Assembly: GCF_002252565.1 (NCBI RefSeq)
Contig: NZ_NPML01000004.1
Location: 124,001-188,000, forward strand
DNA from: Petroclostridium xylanilyticum
GTDB taxonomy: Bacteria > Bacillota > Clostridia > SK-Y3
Direction: 5' to 3'
Length of the DNA: 64,000 nucleotides
The notes beneath the pieces were generated by a model that searched no databases, was not told the DNA's origin, and saw only the letters and a program-made list of their open reading frames with translations. Shown piece by piece: positions 26,513-36,575 of this stretch; position 1 is the first letter of the stretch; each line of letters begins with the position of its first letter. The translations under genes and the position numbers were made by a program.

Positions 26513-27806
26513 AATTTTTCTTAAAAATAGTAGTTGCAACCATCACTATACAGATTACTATTAGGAATAGTAGAATATTACCAAAGTATATCAGAGATGA
26601 GAAAAAGCTATTTATAATATTTAAATTTATTAAGTTTTCAGAAGGGACATTCAATGTTGCTGAAACGGTTGTGATTAATGGTGTAAAAGTAAGCAGTAAA
26701 AAGGTATAGATAGCTGAAAAAATTCCCTGGAGTCCTTTGCCTAGCAGATAGGGCAAGACACTGATATCCGATTTGCCAACAATGCCAAACACCTGGCAAT
26801 GTACTGATAGGCCGGCCCAGCCCAGGATAAGACTGGTAACCATTAACCTTTGTATTAAAGGAATAGTGCTATGTGTACTGGCAATTTTAATCCCTGTTGT
26901 AATCTCAAAAAACCCGCTAATGATTGAAGGTAATAACTCTTGTGCAATGCCAAGAGGAACTAGAAAAATACTCAAAAGTTCAGCAAAGAAGGCGATCACT
27001 TTTAAATAATCTAAAAGATTAATCAAAACTGAAAAGAAAACAATAAATCCGCCTATTGTTAATAAAAGGTTTACAGCATTTTTAATAGTATCTCCAAATA
27101 GCTCACCAAAGTTCCTGCCATCTTTTTCTCTAAACTTTTTTATTTGTTTTAGAATTTCTGTAAGAGACTGTTTTGAAGATTGTTTCACTTGGTAACTTTC
27201 TTCACGGGTTTTATTAGGTTTATAAAATCTAAAACACAATCCTACTGTTAAAGAAGCTATAAAATGAGAAATGAATAGAATTATTCCTACAGATGGCTGG
27301 TTAAACATACCGACAGCTACTGCACCAAGTATAAATAAAGGGCCGGAATTATTACAAAATGTCAAAAGACGTTCACCTTCTGCTTTTGTACACAGACCTT
27401 TTTGTCGTAGGTCAACCGTTATTTTTGCTCCTACAGGGTAACCGCTGATGATTCCCATAGCAAAGGCGAAAGAGCCGCTGCCGGGCACATTAAAAATAGG
27501 CCTCATGACAGGTTCAAAAAAAAACTTTAATATATGGACCAAACCTAAGTTTGTAAGCAGCTCTGTACCTACAAAGAAAGGAAATAAAGAGGGAAATACA
27601 ACATTTATGCATAGGTTTATTCCTTTAAGGGCAGCATCGAAGCTTTGCTTAGGGTTAAAAACGATGGTTAATATAAATAACAGTACACATGTACTTATAA
27701 GTATTGATGACATATATATACTGATAAAGAATAAATTTCTAATGACCCATCTAAACACGTAATATATTAAATAAATTACAGCAACCATAATAAGCAAATT
27801 AGCCAT
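26511..27806 (-). CDS. ylbJ: Sporulation integral membrane protein YlbJ
   Basis: A 431-residue polytopic membrane protein with nucleoside-recognition/gate-type segments. It has about 8-10 hydrophobic stretches, the conserved 'VVFPSLFPFFVGTELL' (about 70-85), 'GIISGYPVGAKITVDL' (about 118-133) and 'FCNNSGPLFILGAVAVG' (about 149-165), and a C-terminal half with 'LGWAGLSVHCQVFGIV'. YlbJ is needed for spore cortex formation in Bacillus. Minus strand; GGAAAAATG start region. It neighbours tmcAL, as ylbJ-ylbM in Bacillus. Confidence 0.92.
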   Translation of the reverse strand: MANLLIMVAVIYLIYYVFRWVIRNLFFISIYMSSILISTCVLLFILTIVFNPKQSFDAALKGINLCINVVFPSLFPFFVGTELLTNLGLVHILKFFFEPVMRPIFNVPGSGSFAFAMGIISGYPVGAKITVDLRQKGLCTKAEGERLLTFCNNSGPLFILGAVAVGMFNQPSVGIILFISHFIASLTVGLCFRFYKPNKTREESYQVKQSSKQSLTEILKQIKKFREKDGRNFGELFGDTIKNAVNLLLTIGGFIVFFSVLINLLDYLKVIAFFAELLSIFLVPLGIAQELLPSIISGFFEITTGIKIASTHSTIPLIQRLMVTSLILGWAGLSVHCQVFGIVGKSDISVLPYLLGKGLQGIFSAIYTFLLLTFTPLITTVSATLNVPSENLINLNIINSFFSSLIYFGNILLFLIVICIVMVATTIFKKN

Positions 27807-27889
27807 TTTTCCAAAACCCTTTCTCTAGCAAATTTTATATTAACTGCCTATTGTATATATATTTATAGTTGCTGCTTAATATAACTTAT

Positions 27890-29137
27890 CTAAATAATTA
27901 CCGGTGAGGTCAACAAATCCAATCTGCCTTTCCGCTCATTCTTTGCAGGATAGTGCAGGCTATATAAATCGGTAGCCAAAAAATCAAGCTCAATCATTTG
28001 TTTTAATAATGGATTGCATGACTGTTTATAAGATGATGGTTTAATGATAATTGGCAATGAAGCTTTTTTCTTTATTGCTTTTAATAATTCCTTACCTCTT
28101 GAATTCATTCCTAATACACGTATATACTGCGGTCCTCCGTATTTTTGGAATGTATTCAGCATATCCTGTGTAATTCCTAAAAGAATATTAAGCATGATTC
28201 TTTGTAATCTTGTACGGGTATATCTTTTCGTCTTAACAGCAGATATAACCTCTTCATACGTACCGAATTTGTACGCTGCACTTTGAATCCTGTTTTCCAG
28301 CCCTTCATTTACATCCGGGAAAAGTGCCAGCTGTAGATGATCCTGCTTTCGTAGTAATGATAGAATCGCTGTTTCAAATTGCTGTGTGAAAATGGGGGCT
28401 TTTCCAGCATTAATTTCTTTATTAAGGATGTCAAAAGAGGATAACGGCATATAAGGTTTGATTTCCATTATATTTGATTGATGCAGTATCAGGTTTCTGA
28501 TTGCTGTAGCACTAGCAATTTCATCTTTAAATTCTAACGAGTGATAACCGGTTTTATAGCGTTTTATGGTAACTGGTCTAATATTGCTGTTCAGTTTATA
28601 TAATGCCTTGATATATTCAATGGCCAGAATATTATTGGGAGAAGACATAATCTCTTCTATATGTTGTGCGGAATATTTTCCCTTCATATAGTCGATTATG
28701 GCTTTCTCTCGCGCCTTTACAAAACTATCGCCCTGGTCCAGAAACTGCTTAAATTTCAGTGAAACCTCAACCGGTTCATCGAATAAAATTCCAGCGATAT
28801 TTTTTAAATCATCAATTTTTCCCCATTCACTTCCGAAACACAAATCTGTAACAATATTTAAACTATCGAGAATTTTAACAGCACCAAAAGCAAAATATTC
28901 TGCCGATTGCAATACATAAGTTACAGGAAGCTCAATTACCAGGTCCACACCGTTCATCAGCGCCATCTTTGTCTTTGCCCACTTATTCAATAAGGCAGGC
29001 TCACCCCTTTGGATAAAGTTACCGCTCATTACACACACAACGTAATCTGCAGCTGTTATATTTTTAGATGTCTCTAAATGATATTTATGACCGTTATGGA
29101 ATGGATTATATTCTGTTATCAATCCTAGTACTCTCAT
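27890..29137 (-). CDS. tmcAL: tRNA(Met) cytidine acetate ligase TmcAL (YlbM)
   Basis: A 415-residue nucleotidyltransferase-like protein. The N-terminal 'LITEYNPFHNGHKYHLE' (about 6-22) holds the HxGH-type motif; 'VCVMSGNFIQRGEPALLNKW' (about 34-53) and 'GVDLVIELP' follow. TmcAL uses ATP and acetate, via acetyl-AMP, to make N4-acetylcytidine at the wobble position of elongator tRNA-Met. The start is preceded by GTAGGTAGGTGCA. It is divergent from pta-ackA, which interconvert acetate and acetyl-CoA, a metabolically suggestive neighbour. Confidence 0.92.
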   Translation of the reverse strand: MRVLGLITEYNPFHNGHKYHLETSKNITAADYVVCVMSGNFIQRGEPALLNKWAKTKMALMNGVDLVIELPVTYVLQSAEYFAFGAVKILDSLNIVTDLCFGSEWGKIDDLKNIAGILFDEPVEVSLKFKQFLDQGDSFVKAREKAIIDYMKGKYSAQHIEEIMSSPNNILAIEYIKALYKLNSNIRPVTIKRYKTGYHSLEFKDEIASATAIRNLILHQSNIMEIKPYMPLSSFDILNKEINAGKAPIFTQQFETAILSLLRKQDHLQLALFPDVNEGLENRIQSAAYKFGTYEEVISAVKTKRYTRTRLQRIMLNILLGITQDMLNTFQKYGGPQYIRVLGMNSRGKELLKAIKKKASLPIIIKPSSYKQSCNPLLKQMIELDFLATDLYSLHYPAKNERKGRLDLLTSPVII

Positions 29138-29287
29138 TGCACCTACCTACTAACTATATATAATTTAGTATCATAACTTCTAAGTTTACTTATATATCAT
29201 AACATTTGATAAAATTTGACACAATATAATAATAATAATATTCTTGGTTAATTATTAAATTTTTACTATGAAATTATCTTTAGGATA

Positions 29288-29316
29288 TTGTATACAAAAA
29301 TCAAATCATATATAAT
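29288..29316 (+). promoter_or_regulatory. Probable sigma-A promoter for pta-ackA
   Basis: TTGTAT (29288-29293), a 17-bp spacer, TATAAT (29311-29316). It lies in the 299-bp AT-rich gap between divergent tmcAL and pta. A second, weaker candidate is TTGACA at 29216 with TATTCT at 29239. Confidence 0.5.
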
Positions 29317-29436
29317 AAGATATGGATTTGCTCATTATTTTAAAAACTACAAAAACTACAAGAAAAATTTATTTTGTAATTTTAAAATAGTGGACAAATT
29401 GGCGTACTAATTAATATACTAGGAGGAGTATTTAAA

Positions 29437-30432
29437 ATGAGTAATTTTATGGAAAAAATCAAAGAACAGGCCAAGTCCGACAAAAAGAAAATTGTTTTGG
29501 CTGAAGGAACAGAACCTAGAACTGTCAAAGCCGCTGCAATGATATTAGAGCAGGGCATAGCGGACATTGTTTTACTAGGGGATGAAAGTGAAATTAAGAA
29601 AGTTGCTGGGGATCTGGATATTTCAAAAGCTGAGATTATTAATCCTGAAATGTCAGATAAATTTGAAGAGTTTGTCAACAAGCTTTATGAAATGAGAAAA
29701 AGCAAAGGTCTTACCTTAGACCAGGCTAAAGAATTAATGAAAAACCCTCTTTATTTTGGCGTCATGATGGTAAAAAATGATATAGCAGATGGTATGGTTG
29801 CTGGAGCAATCAACTCTACAGCAAATGTGTTAAGACCGTCACTTCAAATTCTAAAAACTGCCCCGGGAACTAAGCTAGTCTCAAGTTTCTTTGTAATGGT
29901 GGTCCCTAACTGTGAATATGGCGAAAATGGAATATTTATATACTCTGATTGTGGTTTAAATGAAAATCCGGATGCTGAAGCTTTATCAGAAATAGCGATA
30001 GCTTCCGCTAAATCTTTTAAATCATTGGTTGGTGCAGAACCAAGAGTAGCTATGCTGTCATACTCTACATACGGTAGTGCGAAAAGCGAGTTGGTTGACA
30101 AGGTACAACTGGCTACCAAATTGGCAAAAGAAAAGAGGCCTGACCTGGCATTGGATGGAGAACTCCAGGCTGATGCAGCTATTATTCCTGCTGTTGGTAA
30201 ATCAAAGGCTCCAGGCAGTAAAATTGCAGGTACAGCAAACGTATTAATATTCCCTGACTTAAATGCTGGAAATATTGCTTATAAATTAACTGAAAGATTG
30301 GCAAAAGCTGAAGCTTATGGTCCAATTACACAGGGTATTGCAAAACCTGTCAATGATTTGTCAAGAGGCTGCAGTGCAGAAGATATTGTAGGCGTTGTAG
30401 CGATTACCTGCGTACAGGCACAAAATAAGTAA
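29437..30432 (+). CDS. pta: Phosphate acetyltransferase
   Basis: A 331-residue class I phosphotransacetylase converting acetyl-CoA plus phosphate to acetyl-phosphate. Signatures include '[17 protein letters not shown]' (about 21-37), '[18 protein letters not shown]' (about 117-134), '[15 protein letters not shown]' (about 212-226) and '[17 protein letters not shown]' (about 273-289). The ATG follows CTAGGAGGAGTATTTAAA. With ackA 14 bp downstream it forms the ATP-yielding acetate branch of fermentation. Confidence 0.97.
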   Translation: MSNFMEKIKEQAKSDKKKIVLAEGTEPRTVKAAAMILEQGIADIVLLGDESEIKKVAGDLDISKAEIINPEMSDKFEEFVNKLYEMRKSKGLTLDQAKELMKNPLYFGVMMVKNDIADGMVAGAINSTANVLRPSLQILKTAPGTKLVSSFFVMVVPNCEYGENGIFIYSDCGLNENPDAEALSEIAIASAKSFKSLVGAEPRVAMLSYSTYGSAKSELVDKVQLATKLAKEKRPDLALDGELQADAAIIPAVGKSKAPGSKIAGTANVLIFPDLNAGNIAYKLTERLAKAEAYGPITQGIAKPVNDLSRGCSAEDIVGVVAITCVQAQNK

Positions 30433-30446
30433 AGGAGATGACTTCA

Positions 30447-31649
30447 ATGAAAATACTAGTGATTAATGCGGGGAGTTCATCCCTGAAATATCAATTATTT
30501 GATATGGATAAAGAAGAAGTCCTGGCAAAAGGCTTGTGTGAGAGAATAGGTATAGAAGGTTCCCAATTAAAGCACCAACCCAAAGACCAGGATACTGTAA
30601 TAATATCAAATCCTATGAAAAATCATGCTGATGCAATAAGAATGGTAATAGATGCACTGGTGGATCCAGCTTATGGTGTAATAAAAGATATGAGCGAAAT
30701 TACAGCTGTTGGACATAGGGTCGTTCACGGAGGAGAGGCATTTAGCGGTTCGGTAATTATTGACGCCCAGGTAATGAAGGTACTTAATGCATGTATAGAT
30801 TTAGCCCCTTTACACAACCCGCCTAATATTATCGGTATCGAAGCATGTAAGGAAGCTATGCCTGGTGTGCCGATGGTAGGTGTATTTGATACTGCATTCC
30901 ATCAGACTATGCCTCCGGAAGCTTATTTATATGCCATCCCCTACGAGCTATATGAAAAGCATAAAATCAGAAAATACGGTTTCCATGGAACTTCCCATAA
31001 ATATGTTGCTGAAAGGGCAGCAAAGCTGTTGAAAAAGCCGATTGAACAATTGAAGATTATCACATGTCATTTAGGAAATGGTTCCAGCATTACTGCGGTA
31101 AAAAATGGCAAATCAGTAGATACCAGTATGGGATTTACTCCTCTTGCTGGGGTAGCAATGGGGACAAGATCCGGAATGATTGACCCTGCTATCGTCACAT
31201 TCCTAATGGAAAAAGAAAATCTTTCAATAAAAGAAGTTAATGACCTTTTAAATAAAAAATCCGGTGTACTGGGTATATCAGGTGTCAGCAGTGATTTCAG
31301 AGATATTCATGCTGCTGCCGATGAAGGGAATAAGAGGGCAAGACTAGCTTTAGATATATTTGCTTACAGTGTGAAAAAATATATTGGGACTTATGCGGCA
31401 ATTATGGGCGGGGTAGATGCAATCGTATTTACCGCCGGTATTGGAGAAAACAATGCAAAAATGAGGACTGGTATCTTAAGTGGCTTAGAATTTATGGGTA
31501 TAAAAATCGATGAAGAAAAGAATGCTATAAGAGGAAAAGAGATTGACATCAGCACACCGGATGCAAGCGTGAGAACTCTGGTTATTCCAACTAACGAAGA
31601 ACTGATGATTGCGTTGGATACTAAAAAACTTGTTGAAAACATGAAATGA
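30447..31649 (+). CDS. ackA: Acetate kinase
   Basis: A 400-residue ASKHA-fold kinase making ATP and acetate from acetyl-phosphate. Motifs: '[18 protein letters not shown]' at the N-terminus, '[15 protein letters not shown]' (about 86-100, substrate Arg), '[17 protein letters not shown]' (about 144-160), '[14 protein letters not shown]' (about 203-216) and '[13 protein letters not shown]' (about 325-337). ATG 30447 with AAAGGAG is preferred to the in-frame start three codons earlier. It is terminated by a strong hairpin. Confidence 0.97.
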   Translation: MKILVINAGSSSLKYQLFDMDKEEVLAKGLCERIGIEGSQLKHQPKDQDTVIISNPMKNHADAIRMVIDALVDPAYGVIKDMSEITAVGHRVVHGGEAFSGSVIIDAQVMKVLNACIDLAPLHNPPNIIGIEACKEAMPGVPMVGVFDTAFHQTMPPEAYLYAIPYELYEKHKIRKYGFHGTSHKYVAERAAKLLKKPIEQLKIITCHLGNGSSITAVKNGKSVDTSMGFTPLAGVAMGTRSGMIDPAIVTFLMEKENLSIKEVNDLLNKKSGVLGISGVSSDFRDIHAAADEGNKRARLALDIFAYSVKKYIGTYAAIMGGVDAIVFTAGIGENNAKMRTGILSGLEFMGIKIDEEKNAIRGKEIDISTPDASVRTLVIPTNEELMIALDTKKLVENMK

Positions 31650-31655
31650 TTGAAC

Positions 31656-31686
31656 AAAAAAGCATCTGAAAACAGATGCTTTTTTT
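31656..31686 (+). terminator. Rho-independent terminator after ackA
   Basis: AAAAAAGCATCTG - AAAA - CAGATGCTTTTTT; a clean stem with A- and T-runs. Confidence 0.9.
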
Positions 31687-31708
31687 AGCCCATGAAAATT
31701 CTTTTATA

Positions 31709-31737
31709 TTGACAAATGTTGTATAACTTAGTATAAT
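31709..31737 (+). promoter_or_regulatory. Consensus sigma-A promoter for DUF177-rpmF
   Basis: TTGACA (31709-31714), exactly 17 bp, TATAAT (31732-31737): a perfect consensus, fitting a ribosomal protein operon. Confidence 0.85.
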
Positions 31738-31765
31738 ATCATTTGTTGACTGCAGAGGTGGTTCC

Positions 31766-32278
31766 ATGGTAATAGATTTGTCTAATGCCTTGAAATTTGA
31801 AGGTTCAAAAGTTGATTTTGATTCTCTTATGGAAGTTGAAAAAATCGAGTTTATGGGTGATCAGTATAAATTTTTACAGCCTGTAAGAGTTGCTGGGAGC
31901 GTAATTAAAGTAGGAGATACTCTGCAATTGAATGCTCAGGTTTCTGGCAGTATAAATGTCAATTGTTACAGATGTATGAAAGCGATACAGAAAGATTTCT
32001 GTTTCAGTATGGATGAAGTTTTAATTAATGATGATCTTTCTGATGTAAAAGATGAAGAAGCAATTCATTTTAAAGGCAGCCAGATAGATATAAAAGAAAT
32101 TGTTATTAATAATATTTTACTAAATATATCTATGAAGCATTTGTGCTCTCAGGAGTGTAAAGGTTTATGCCCTCAATGTGGAACTGACCTGAATATAAAA
32201 GAGTGTGAATGTCGAAATGAAGATATTGACCCGAGGTTTGAAGTGCTAAAAAAATTACTTAACAATAATGAAAAGTAA
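31766..32278 (+). CDS. DUF177 (YceD-like) 23S rRNA accumulation protein
   Basis: A 170-residue protein of the DUF177/YceD family, with CYRCMKAI near residue 71 and a C-terminal zinc-like set 'CSQECKGLCPQCGTDLN' (about 129-145) followed by 'KECEC'. E. coli YceD is needed for normal 23S rRNA levels, and the gene almost always precedes rpmF, as here. The ATG follows GAGGTGGTTCC. Family call firm; mechanism unknown. Confidence 0.92.
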   Translation: MVIDLSNALKFEGSKVDFDSLMEVEKIEFMGDQYKFLQPVRVAGSVIKVGDTLQLNAQVSGSINVNCYRCMKAIQKDFCFSMDEVLINDDLSDVKDEEAIHFKGSQIDIKEIVINNILLNISMKHLCSQECKGLCPQCGTDLNIKECECRNEDIDPRFEVLKKLLNNNEK

Positions 32279-32313
32279 TTGCCTCATAAACATTAATTAA
32301 GGAGGTGTTAATA

Positions 32314-32493
32314 ATGGCAGTACCTAAGAGAAAAACATCTAAAGCAAGAAGAGATAAGAGAAGAGCAAACTGGAAGTTAGCCATCCCAGGTATGGTGAAA
32401 TGCCCGCAATGTCATGAATTTAAGCTTCCCCATAGAGTTTGCGAAGCTTGTGGATATTATAAAAATAAGGAAGTTGTAAAAGTTGAAGCGTAA
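32314..32493 (+). CDS. rpmF: 50S ribosomal protein L32
   Basis: A 59-residue protein, [20 protein letters not shown]..., with zinc ligands CPQC (about 30-33) and CEAC (about 43-46), the C+ form. GGAGGTGTTAATA precedes ATG 32314; an upstream in-frame Met is unlikely. Co-transcribed with DUF177. Confidence 0.97.
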   Translation: MAVPKRKTSKARRDKRRANWKLAIPGMVKCPQCHEFKLPHRVCEACGYYKNKEVVKVEA

Positions 32494-32501
32494 TGATGTA
32501 T

Positions 32502-32539
32502 AAAAACAGAGGAGGAATGCACCTTCTCTGTTTTTATTA
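32502..32539 (+). terminator. Terminator after rpmF
   Basis: AAAAACAGAG pairs with CTCTGTTTTT across a 14-base loop, followed by more T-rich sequence. Confidence 0.8.
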
Positions 32540-32575
32540 TTACAAATTTATTAGCCTATGGTCATGCGTACTAGT

Positions 32576-32616
32576 ATAAAGTATATGACTGTTAATAGTT
32601 GTATACTTTATTTTTT
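32576..32616. terminator. Second terminator-like inverted repeat in the rpmF-YIEGIA gap
   Basis: ATAAAGTATA (32576-32585) and TATACTTTAT (32602-32611) form a perfect 10-bp arm pair with a 16-base loop, followed by TTTTT. AT-only stem, so weak as a terminator; it may back up the rpmF terminator. Confidence 0.5.
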
Positions 32617-32657
32617 ATGGGAAAATATATAAAAAAGAAAGTAGTGGGGAATTTTTT

Positions 32658-32692
32658 GAATTGAGAATTGACAATTGATAATTACGAATTAG
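32658..32692. repeat. Five degenerate 7-bp tandem repeats (RAATTGA type)
   Basis: Units GAATTGA, GAATTGA, CAATTGA, TAATTAC, GAATTAG in perfect 7-bp register just before the YIEGIA gene. It resembles the CAATTAA-type arrays at 43571-43591 and 46899-46919 flanking the 23S gene. Confidence 0.65.
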
Positions 32693-32713
32693 AGTGAATA
32701 GGACGGTGAAATT

Positions 32714-33613
32714 TTGGAGAAATTTATTTATTATTTTATTATCAGTTTAATAGTAGGCACGCTGGGCAGGGTTTATCTGCTTAGGGTGGACTACCGGCAA
32801 TATCCGAGCTATCCAAGAGGAGTTATAATGCACTTAACTTTTGGTGCAATTGGTGCTGCGTTAGGTTCTATAGCAATACCTGCACTACTTGCAAAAGACT
32901 ATGCAGCTGTAACTTTTCTTGCCCTTGCTGCTGAACAATTTCGGAATATTAGAACAATGGAAAGAGAAAACCTTACCAATATAGAGGAATTTGAACTAAT
33001 ACCAAGAGGAAAATCTTATATCGAAGAGATAGCAAAAATATTTGAAGCGCGGAATTATATTGTTATTATAGCTTCTCTTGCAACATCGACAGTTTTACAT
33101 ATATTTGGCCAACCATACCTGGCTGTTTTAGCAGGAATAATCGTTTTAACCAGCTTGAAATATTTTATGAAAGGACAAAGGATAGAAGAAATTGCTAAAG
33201 TAAGAATAGGTAAGTTGTGGTTTAAGGGGACACTACTTTGTGTAGATGATGTTGTTATTATGAATGTAGGATTAAAGGAGTCAAGGGAAAGAATCGCAAG
33301 AACCGGAATTGCTGTCGTATTAGAACCGATTGATGAAAACGCCAGCATAACTCTTTCTAACATAGGGCAAAGGCAGGCTATTATTCATGATGCGGTAGCC
33401 CAGGTTGGGATTATAAAAGATCTGGATGAACCTGACTTCACTCCCCTTGCAAGAAGAAATGTTTATAATGGCAACTTAATGATAGTTTTTTATCCTAGTA
33501 TTCAAAATGAAGAAGCTTTATTAAGGGCAGTAAAATATGCTCCTGTCCTGGAAAGTACCCGGAGAAGACCTACAGAGTCAGGAGCAGCCTACGGTAAAAA
33601 GGAGAGGTTATGA
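32714..33613 (+). CDS. YIEGIA family membrane protein
   Basis: A 299-residue protein with hydrophobic segments near 3-20, 38-75 and 113-150, and the family-naming motif region 'KSYIEEIAKIFEARNYI' (about 97-113; here YIEEIA). The C-terminal 150 residues look soluble. YIEGIA proteins are found in spore-forming clostridia and thought to be sporulation-related; the role is unknown. TTG 32714 follows GGACGGTGAAAT. It is followed directly by its small partner gene. Confidence 0.82.
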   Translation: MEKFIYYFIISLIVGTLGRVYLLRVDYRQYPSYPRGVIMHLTFGAIGAALGSIAIPALLAKDYAAVTFLALAAEQFRNIRTMERENLTNIEEFELIPRGKSYIEEIAKIFEARNYIVIIASLATSTVLHIFGQPYLAVLAGIIVLTSLKYFMKGQRIEEIAKVRIGKLWFKGTLLCVDDVVIMNVGLKESRERIARTGIAVVLEPIDENASITLSNIGQRQAIIHDAVAQVGIIKDLDEPDFTPLARRNVYNGNLMIVFYPSIQNEEALLRAVKYAPVLESTRRRPTESGAAYGKKERL

Positions 33614-33807
33614 TGAGTACAGAAATTAAGAATATTATTACTGCTATCGTTACTCATGACAGAGAAAAAGTTCAAAGCGGTTTTGCACCAATTTTCTATT
33701 CCACCAGTGAAACCGAAAGTGAAAAGTTGGCATTATATTTAGCCAAAATTACCCAGGGAATGGTCCATAACCTTGAAAATGGAGTATATCTTATCGTTAA
33801 GCATTAA
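33613..33807 (+). CDS. Small partner protein of YIEGIA ('capping complex' subunit)
   Basis: A 64-residue soluble protein, MSTEIKNIITAIVTHDREKV..., rich in helix-forming residues. It lies immediately after the YIEGIA gene with a one-base overlap, and matches what is annotated in other clostridia as the capping complex subunit for YIEGIA. Two adjacent ATGs exist (33610, 33613); the second is better spaced from GGAGAGG. The name comes from family annotation; the biological role is not established. Confidence 0.72.
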   Translation: MSTEIKNIITAIVTHDREKVQSGFAPIFYSTSETESEKLALYLAKITQGMVHNLENGVYLIVKH

Positions 33808-33899
33808 TGGGTATATTTAATTTTGCTCTTGACTTATGTATAGTTTTAAGTAATACTATTAATGTAAAAATTGTAGATAATATCAGGGAGCTGTAAGAG

Positions 33900-35246
33900 T
33901 TGAGAAAAAAAACAGATGCCAAAGTCAAGAAAGTATATAAAGGAAGTATAGCTGATGAAGCCGGAATTGTACCTGGAGATATAATAAACAAAATTAATGG
34001 CGAAGAGATTCATGATATATTAGAGTATAAATTTCTCACAAGTGATGAAGAGTTGGAATTAGAAGTCATAAAAAACAGTGGAGATGTGGAAATAATTTCT
34101 ATATATAATGAAGAATACGAAGATCTGGGTATTGTATTTGAAAATCCTTTAATTGATAAAGCAAAATTTTGTTCTAATAAATGCATTTTTTGTTTTATTG
34201 ATCAGCTACCCCAAAACATGCGAAAAACTTTATATTTTAAGGATGATGATTCAAGGCTGTCTTTTTTACAGGGTAACTATGTTACTCTTACTAATATGTG
34301 TGACAGGGATATCAGTAGAATAATCAAGTTCCGGTTGAGTCCAATCAATATATCGGTTCATACAACTAATCCTGAACTAAGAATTAAGATGCTGGGTAAT
34401 CATAAAGCTGGACAGATAATGGAGCAAATAAGGCTATTGGCTCAGGCACACATTACCATGAACTGCCAGATTGTTTTATGTAGAGGTATTAATGATGGTA
34501 ATGAGTTAGATAGAACTTTGAATGACATTACATCCTTATATCCTCATGTAAATAGTGTTTCAGTAGTTCCGGTTGGATTGACAGTTTATAGAGACAGGTT
34601 GTATGAGCTTGTTCCCTATAATAAAGAATCGTCGTTGGAGGTTATCCTGCAAGTAGAGGCGTGGCAAAAAAAAATGCTTAGAAAGTATGGCTCCAGAATA
34701 GTTTTTTTAGCTGATGAATTCTATATTATGGCATCCAGGCCCATTCCCTCTTATAAGTATTATGAGGGTTTTCCACAAATAGAAAATGGTGTTGGACTTA
34801 TTGCCTCAATGCAGGAAGAATTTAATCAGGGAATTAAAAAGCTTAAAAAACAAATCATACTTGATAATAGATGTATAAGTATAGCCACCGGTGTTTCAGC
34901 AAAATCATTTATAGATTCCCTGGTCAATAAGTTGCAGTCAAAAATCTCCGGACTGGAAGTGAAAGTCCATGCAATAAAAAATATGTTTTTTGGAGAGAAT
35001 GTAACTGTTGCAGGCCTGGTTACCGGAAAAGATATTATAAACCAATTAAAGGGAAAAGAGCTGGGAAGTGAACTGCTTATCCCGGCAACTATGCTGAGAA
35101 GTGACAGGGATATTTTTTTAGATGATACAAGTATTGAAGATGTAGAACAAGCATTAAAAGTAAAAGTTGTTACCGTAGAAAATAATGGATTTGATTTTAT
35201 TGCTAAGGTAATAGGTACTAATAATATTGACAATTTGGAGGAATAA
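33900..35246 (+). CDS. DUF512 radical-SAM-like protein with N-terminal PDZ domain
   Basis: A 448-residue protein. Residues about 5-70 form a PDZ-like domain ('[20 protein letters not shown]'). The cysteine motif '[14 protein letters not shown]' (about 87-100) is a CxxxCxxC radical-SAM signature, followed by '[16 protein letters not shown]' and '[11 protein letters not shown]'. The DUF512 domain occupies the C-terminal third. Function unknown; the gene is conserved beside der (engA) in clostridia, hinting at ribosome or RNA modification. TTG 33900 follows AGGGAGCTGTAAGAG. The gene ends 2 bp before der. Confidence 0.86.
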   Translation: MRKKTDAKVKKVYKGSIADEAGIVPGDIINKINGEEIHDILEYKFLTSDEELELEVIKNSGDVEIISIYNEEYEDLGIVFENPLIDKAKFCSNKCIFCFIDQLPQNMRKTLYFKDDDSRLSFLQGNYVTLTNMCDRDISRIIKFRLSPINISVHTTNPELRIKMLGNHKAGQIMEQIRLLAQAHITMNCQIVLCRGINDGNELDRTLNDITSLYPHVNSVSVVPVGLTVYRDRLYELVPYNKESSLEVILQVEAWQKKMLRKYGSRIVFLADEFYIMASRPIPSYKYYEGFPQIENGVGLIASMQEEFNQGIKKLKKQIILDNRCISIATGVSAKSFIDSLVNKLQSKISGLEVKVHAIKNMFFGENVTVAGLVTGKDIINQLKGKELGSELLIPATMLRSDRDIFLDDTSIEDVEQALKVKVVTVENNGFDFIAKVIGTNNIDNLEE

Positions 35247-35248
35247 CA

Positions 35249-36571
35249 ATGTCTAAACCTATTGTAGCTATTGTAGGAAGACCTAATGTAGGAAAATCTA
35301 CATTATTTAACAAAATTGTAGGGCAGAGGATATCGATCGTTGAAGATACCCCAGGGGTTACGAGAGATAGAATTTATGCTGAAGCTGAATGGTTGGGCAG
35401 ACATTTTACCCTCATTGATACAGGCGGAATTGAACCAGAAAGTAAAGATGAAATATTGGCGCAGATGCGTAAACAGGCAGAAATTGCAATAGAAACATCT
35501 CATGTAATTATTTTTTTGGTTGATGTAAAAGATGGAATGACAGCATCTGATAAAGATGTGGCCAGTATACTGCAGAAATCGGGTAAGCCTATTGTTCTAG
35601 CCTGCAATAAGGTTGACAATATAGGCCAGCCGCCCCTCGAATTATACGAATTCTATAATTTGGGATTAGGAGATCCTATTGCAATTTCATCTGTTCATGG
35701 TTTAGGCATCGGAGATCTTCTTGATGAAGTATCCAAACATTTTCCGGATGCTGATCAAGATGGGTATGCGGACGATGTGATAAAAGTAGCAGTTATAGGA
35801 AAGCCTAATGCTGGAAAATCATCCTTGGTAAATAAGGTTCTGGGAGAAGAAAGAGTAATTGTCAGTGATGTTCCGGGGACTACCAGGGATGCAATTGACA
35901 CATATTTTGAAAAAGACGGACAAAATTATGTGTTTATCGATACTGCCGGAATGAGAAAAAAAGGTAAAATCTTTGAAAACATCGAAAGATATAGCGTTAT
36001 ACGTTCTCTTGCTGCAGTTGAAAGGTCCGATGTATGCCTGATTATGATTGACGCTTCCGAAGGTGTAACAGAACAAGATACAAAGATTGCGGGTTTTGCA
36101 CATGAACAGGGTAAGGCATCAATTATTGTAATAAATAAATGGGATCTTATTGAAAAAGATGACAAAACCATGAATCTTTTTAGACAAGATGTAATGGATA
36201 AACTAAGTTTTATGACCTATGCGCCCATAGCATTTATTTCGGCTAAAACCGGTCAAAGGGTTGAAAAATTATTTGAATTAATAAAATATGTATCGAATCA
36301 ACATGCAATGAGAATTTCCACAGGAATGCTGAACGATATCATAAATGAAGCAGTAGCAAAAACACAGCCGCCTTCTGATAAAGGCAAAAGATTAAAAATA
36401 TTATATGTAACACAAGCATCAGTAAAACCCCCTACATTTGTTATTTTTGTAAATGATAAAGAATTAATGCATTTTTCCTATGAAAGGTATATAGAAAACC
36501 AAATTCGTGGTGCTTTCGGTTTAGAGGGAACACCAGTAAGATTTATTATAAGGGAAAGGTCAAAGGAGTGA
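35249..36571 (+). CDS. der: Ribosome biogenesis GTPase Der (EngA)
   Basis: A 440-residue protein with two tandem GTPase domains and a C-terminal KH-like domain. First G domain: '[14 protein letters not shown]' (about 8-21), 'DTGGIEP' (about 57), 'NKVD' (about 119). Second: '[14 protein letters not shown]' (about 186-199), 'DTAGMRKK' (about 231), 'NKWD' (about 296). It acts in 50S assembly. GGAGGAATAACA precedes the ATG. The der-plsY-gpsA-spoIVA order matches Bacillus and many clostridia. Confidence 0.97.
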   Translation: MSKPIVAIVGRPNVGKSTLFNKIVGQRISIVEDTPGVTRDRIYAEAEWLGRHFTLIDTGGIEPESKDEILAQMRKQAEIAIETSHVIIFLVDVKDGMTASDKDVASILQKSGKPIVLACNKVDNIGQPPLELYEFYNLGLGDPIAISSVHGLGIGDLLDEVSKHFPDADQDGYADDVIKVAVIGKPNAGKSSLVNKVLGEERVIVSDVPGTTRDAIDTYFEKDGQNYVFIDTAGMRKKGKIFENIERYSVIRSLAAVERSDVCLIMIDASEGVTEQDTKIAGFAHEQGKASIIVINKWDLIEKDDKTMNLFRQDVMDKLSFMTYAPIAFISAKTGQRVEKLFELIKYVSNQHAMRISTGMLNDIINEAVAKTQPPSDKGKRLKILYVTQASVKPPTFVIFVNDKELMHFSYERYIENQIRGAFGLEGTPVRFIIRERSKE

Positions 36572-36575
36572 GGAA

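Noticed and set aside
26773-27762. Plus-strand open frames opposite ylbJ
   Set aside because: Antisense shadows; ylbJ on the minus strand has clear family motifs and normal length.
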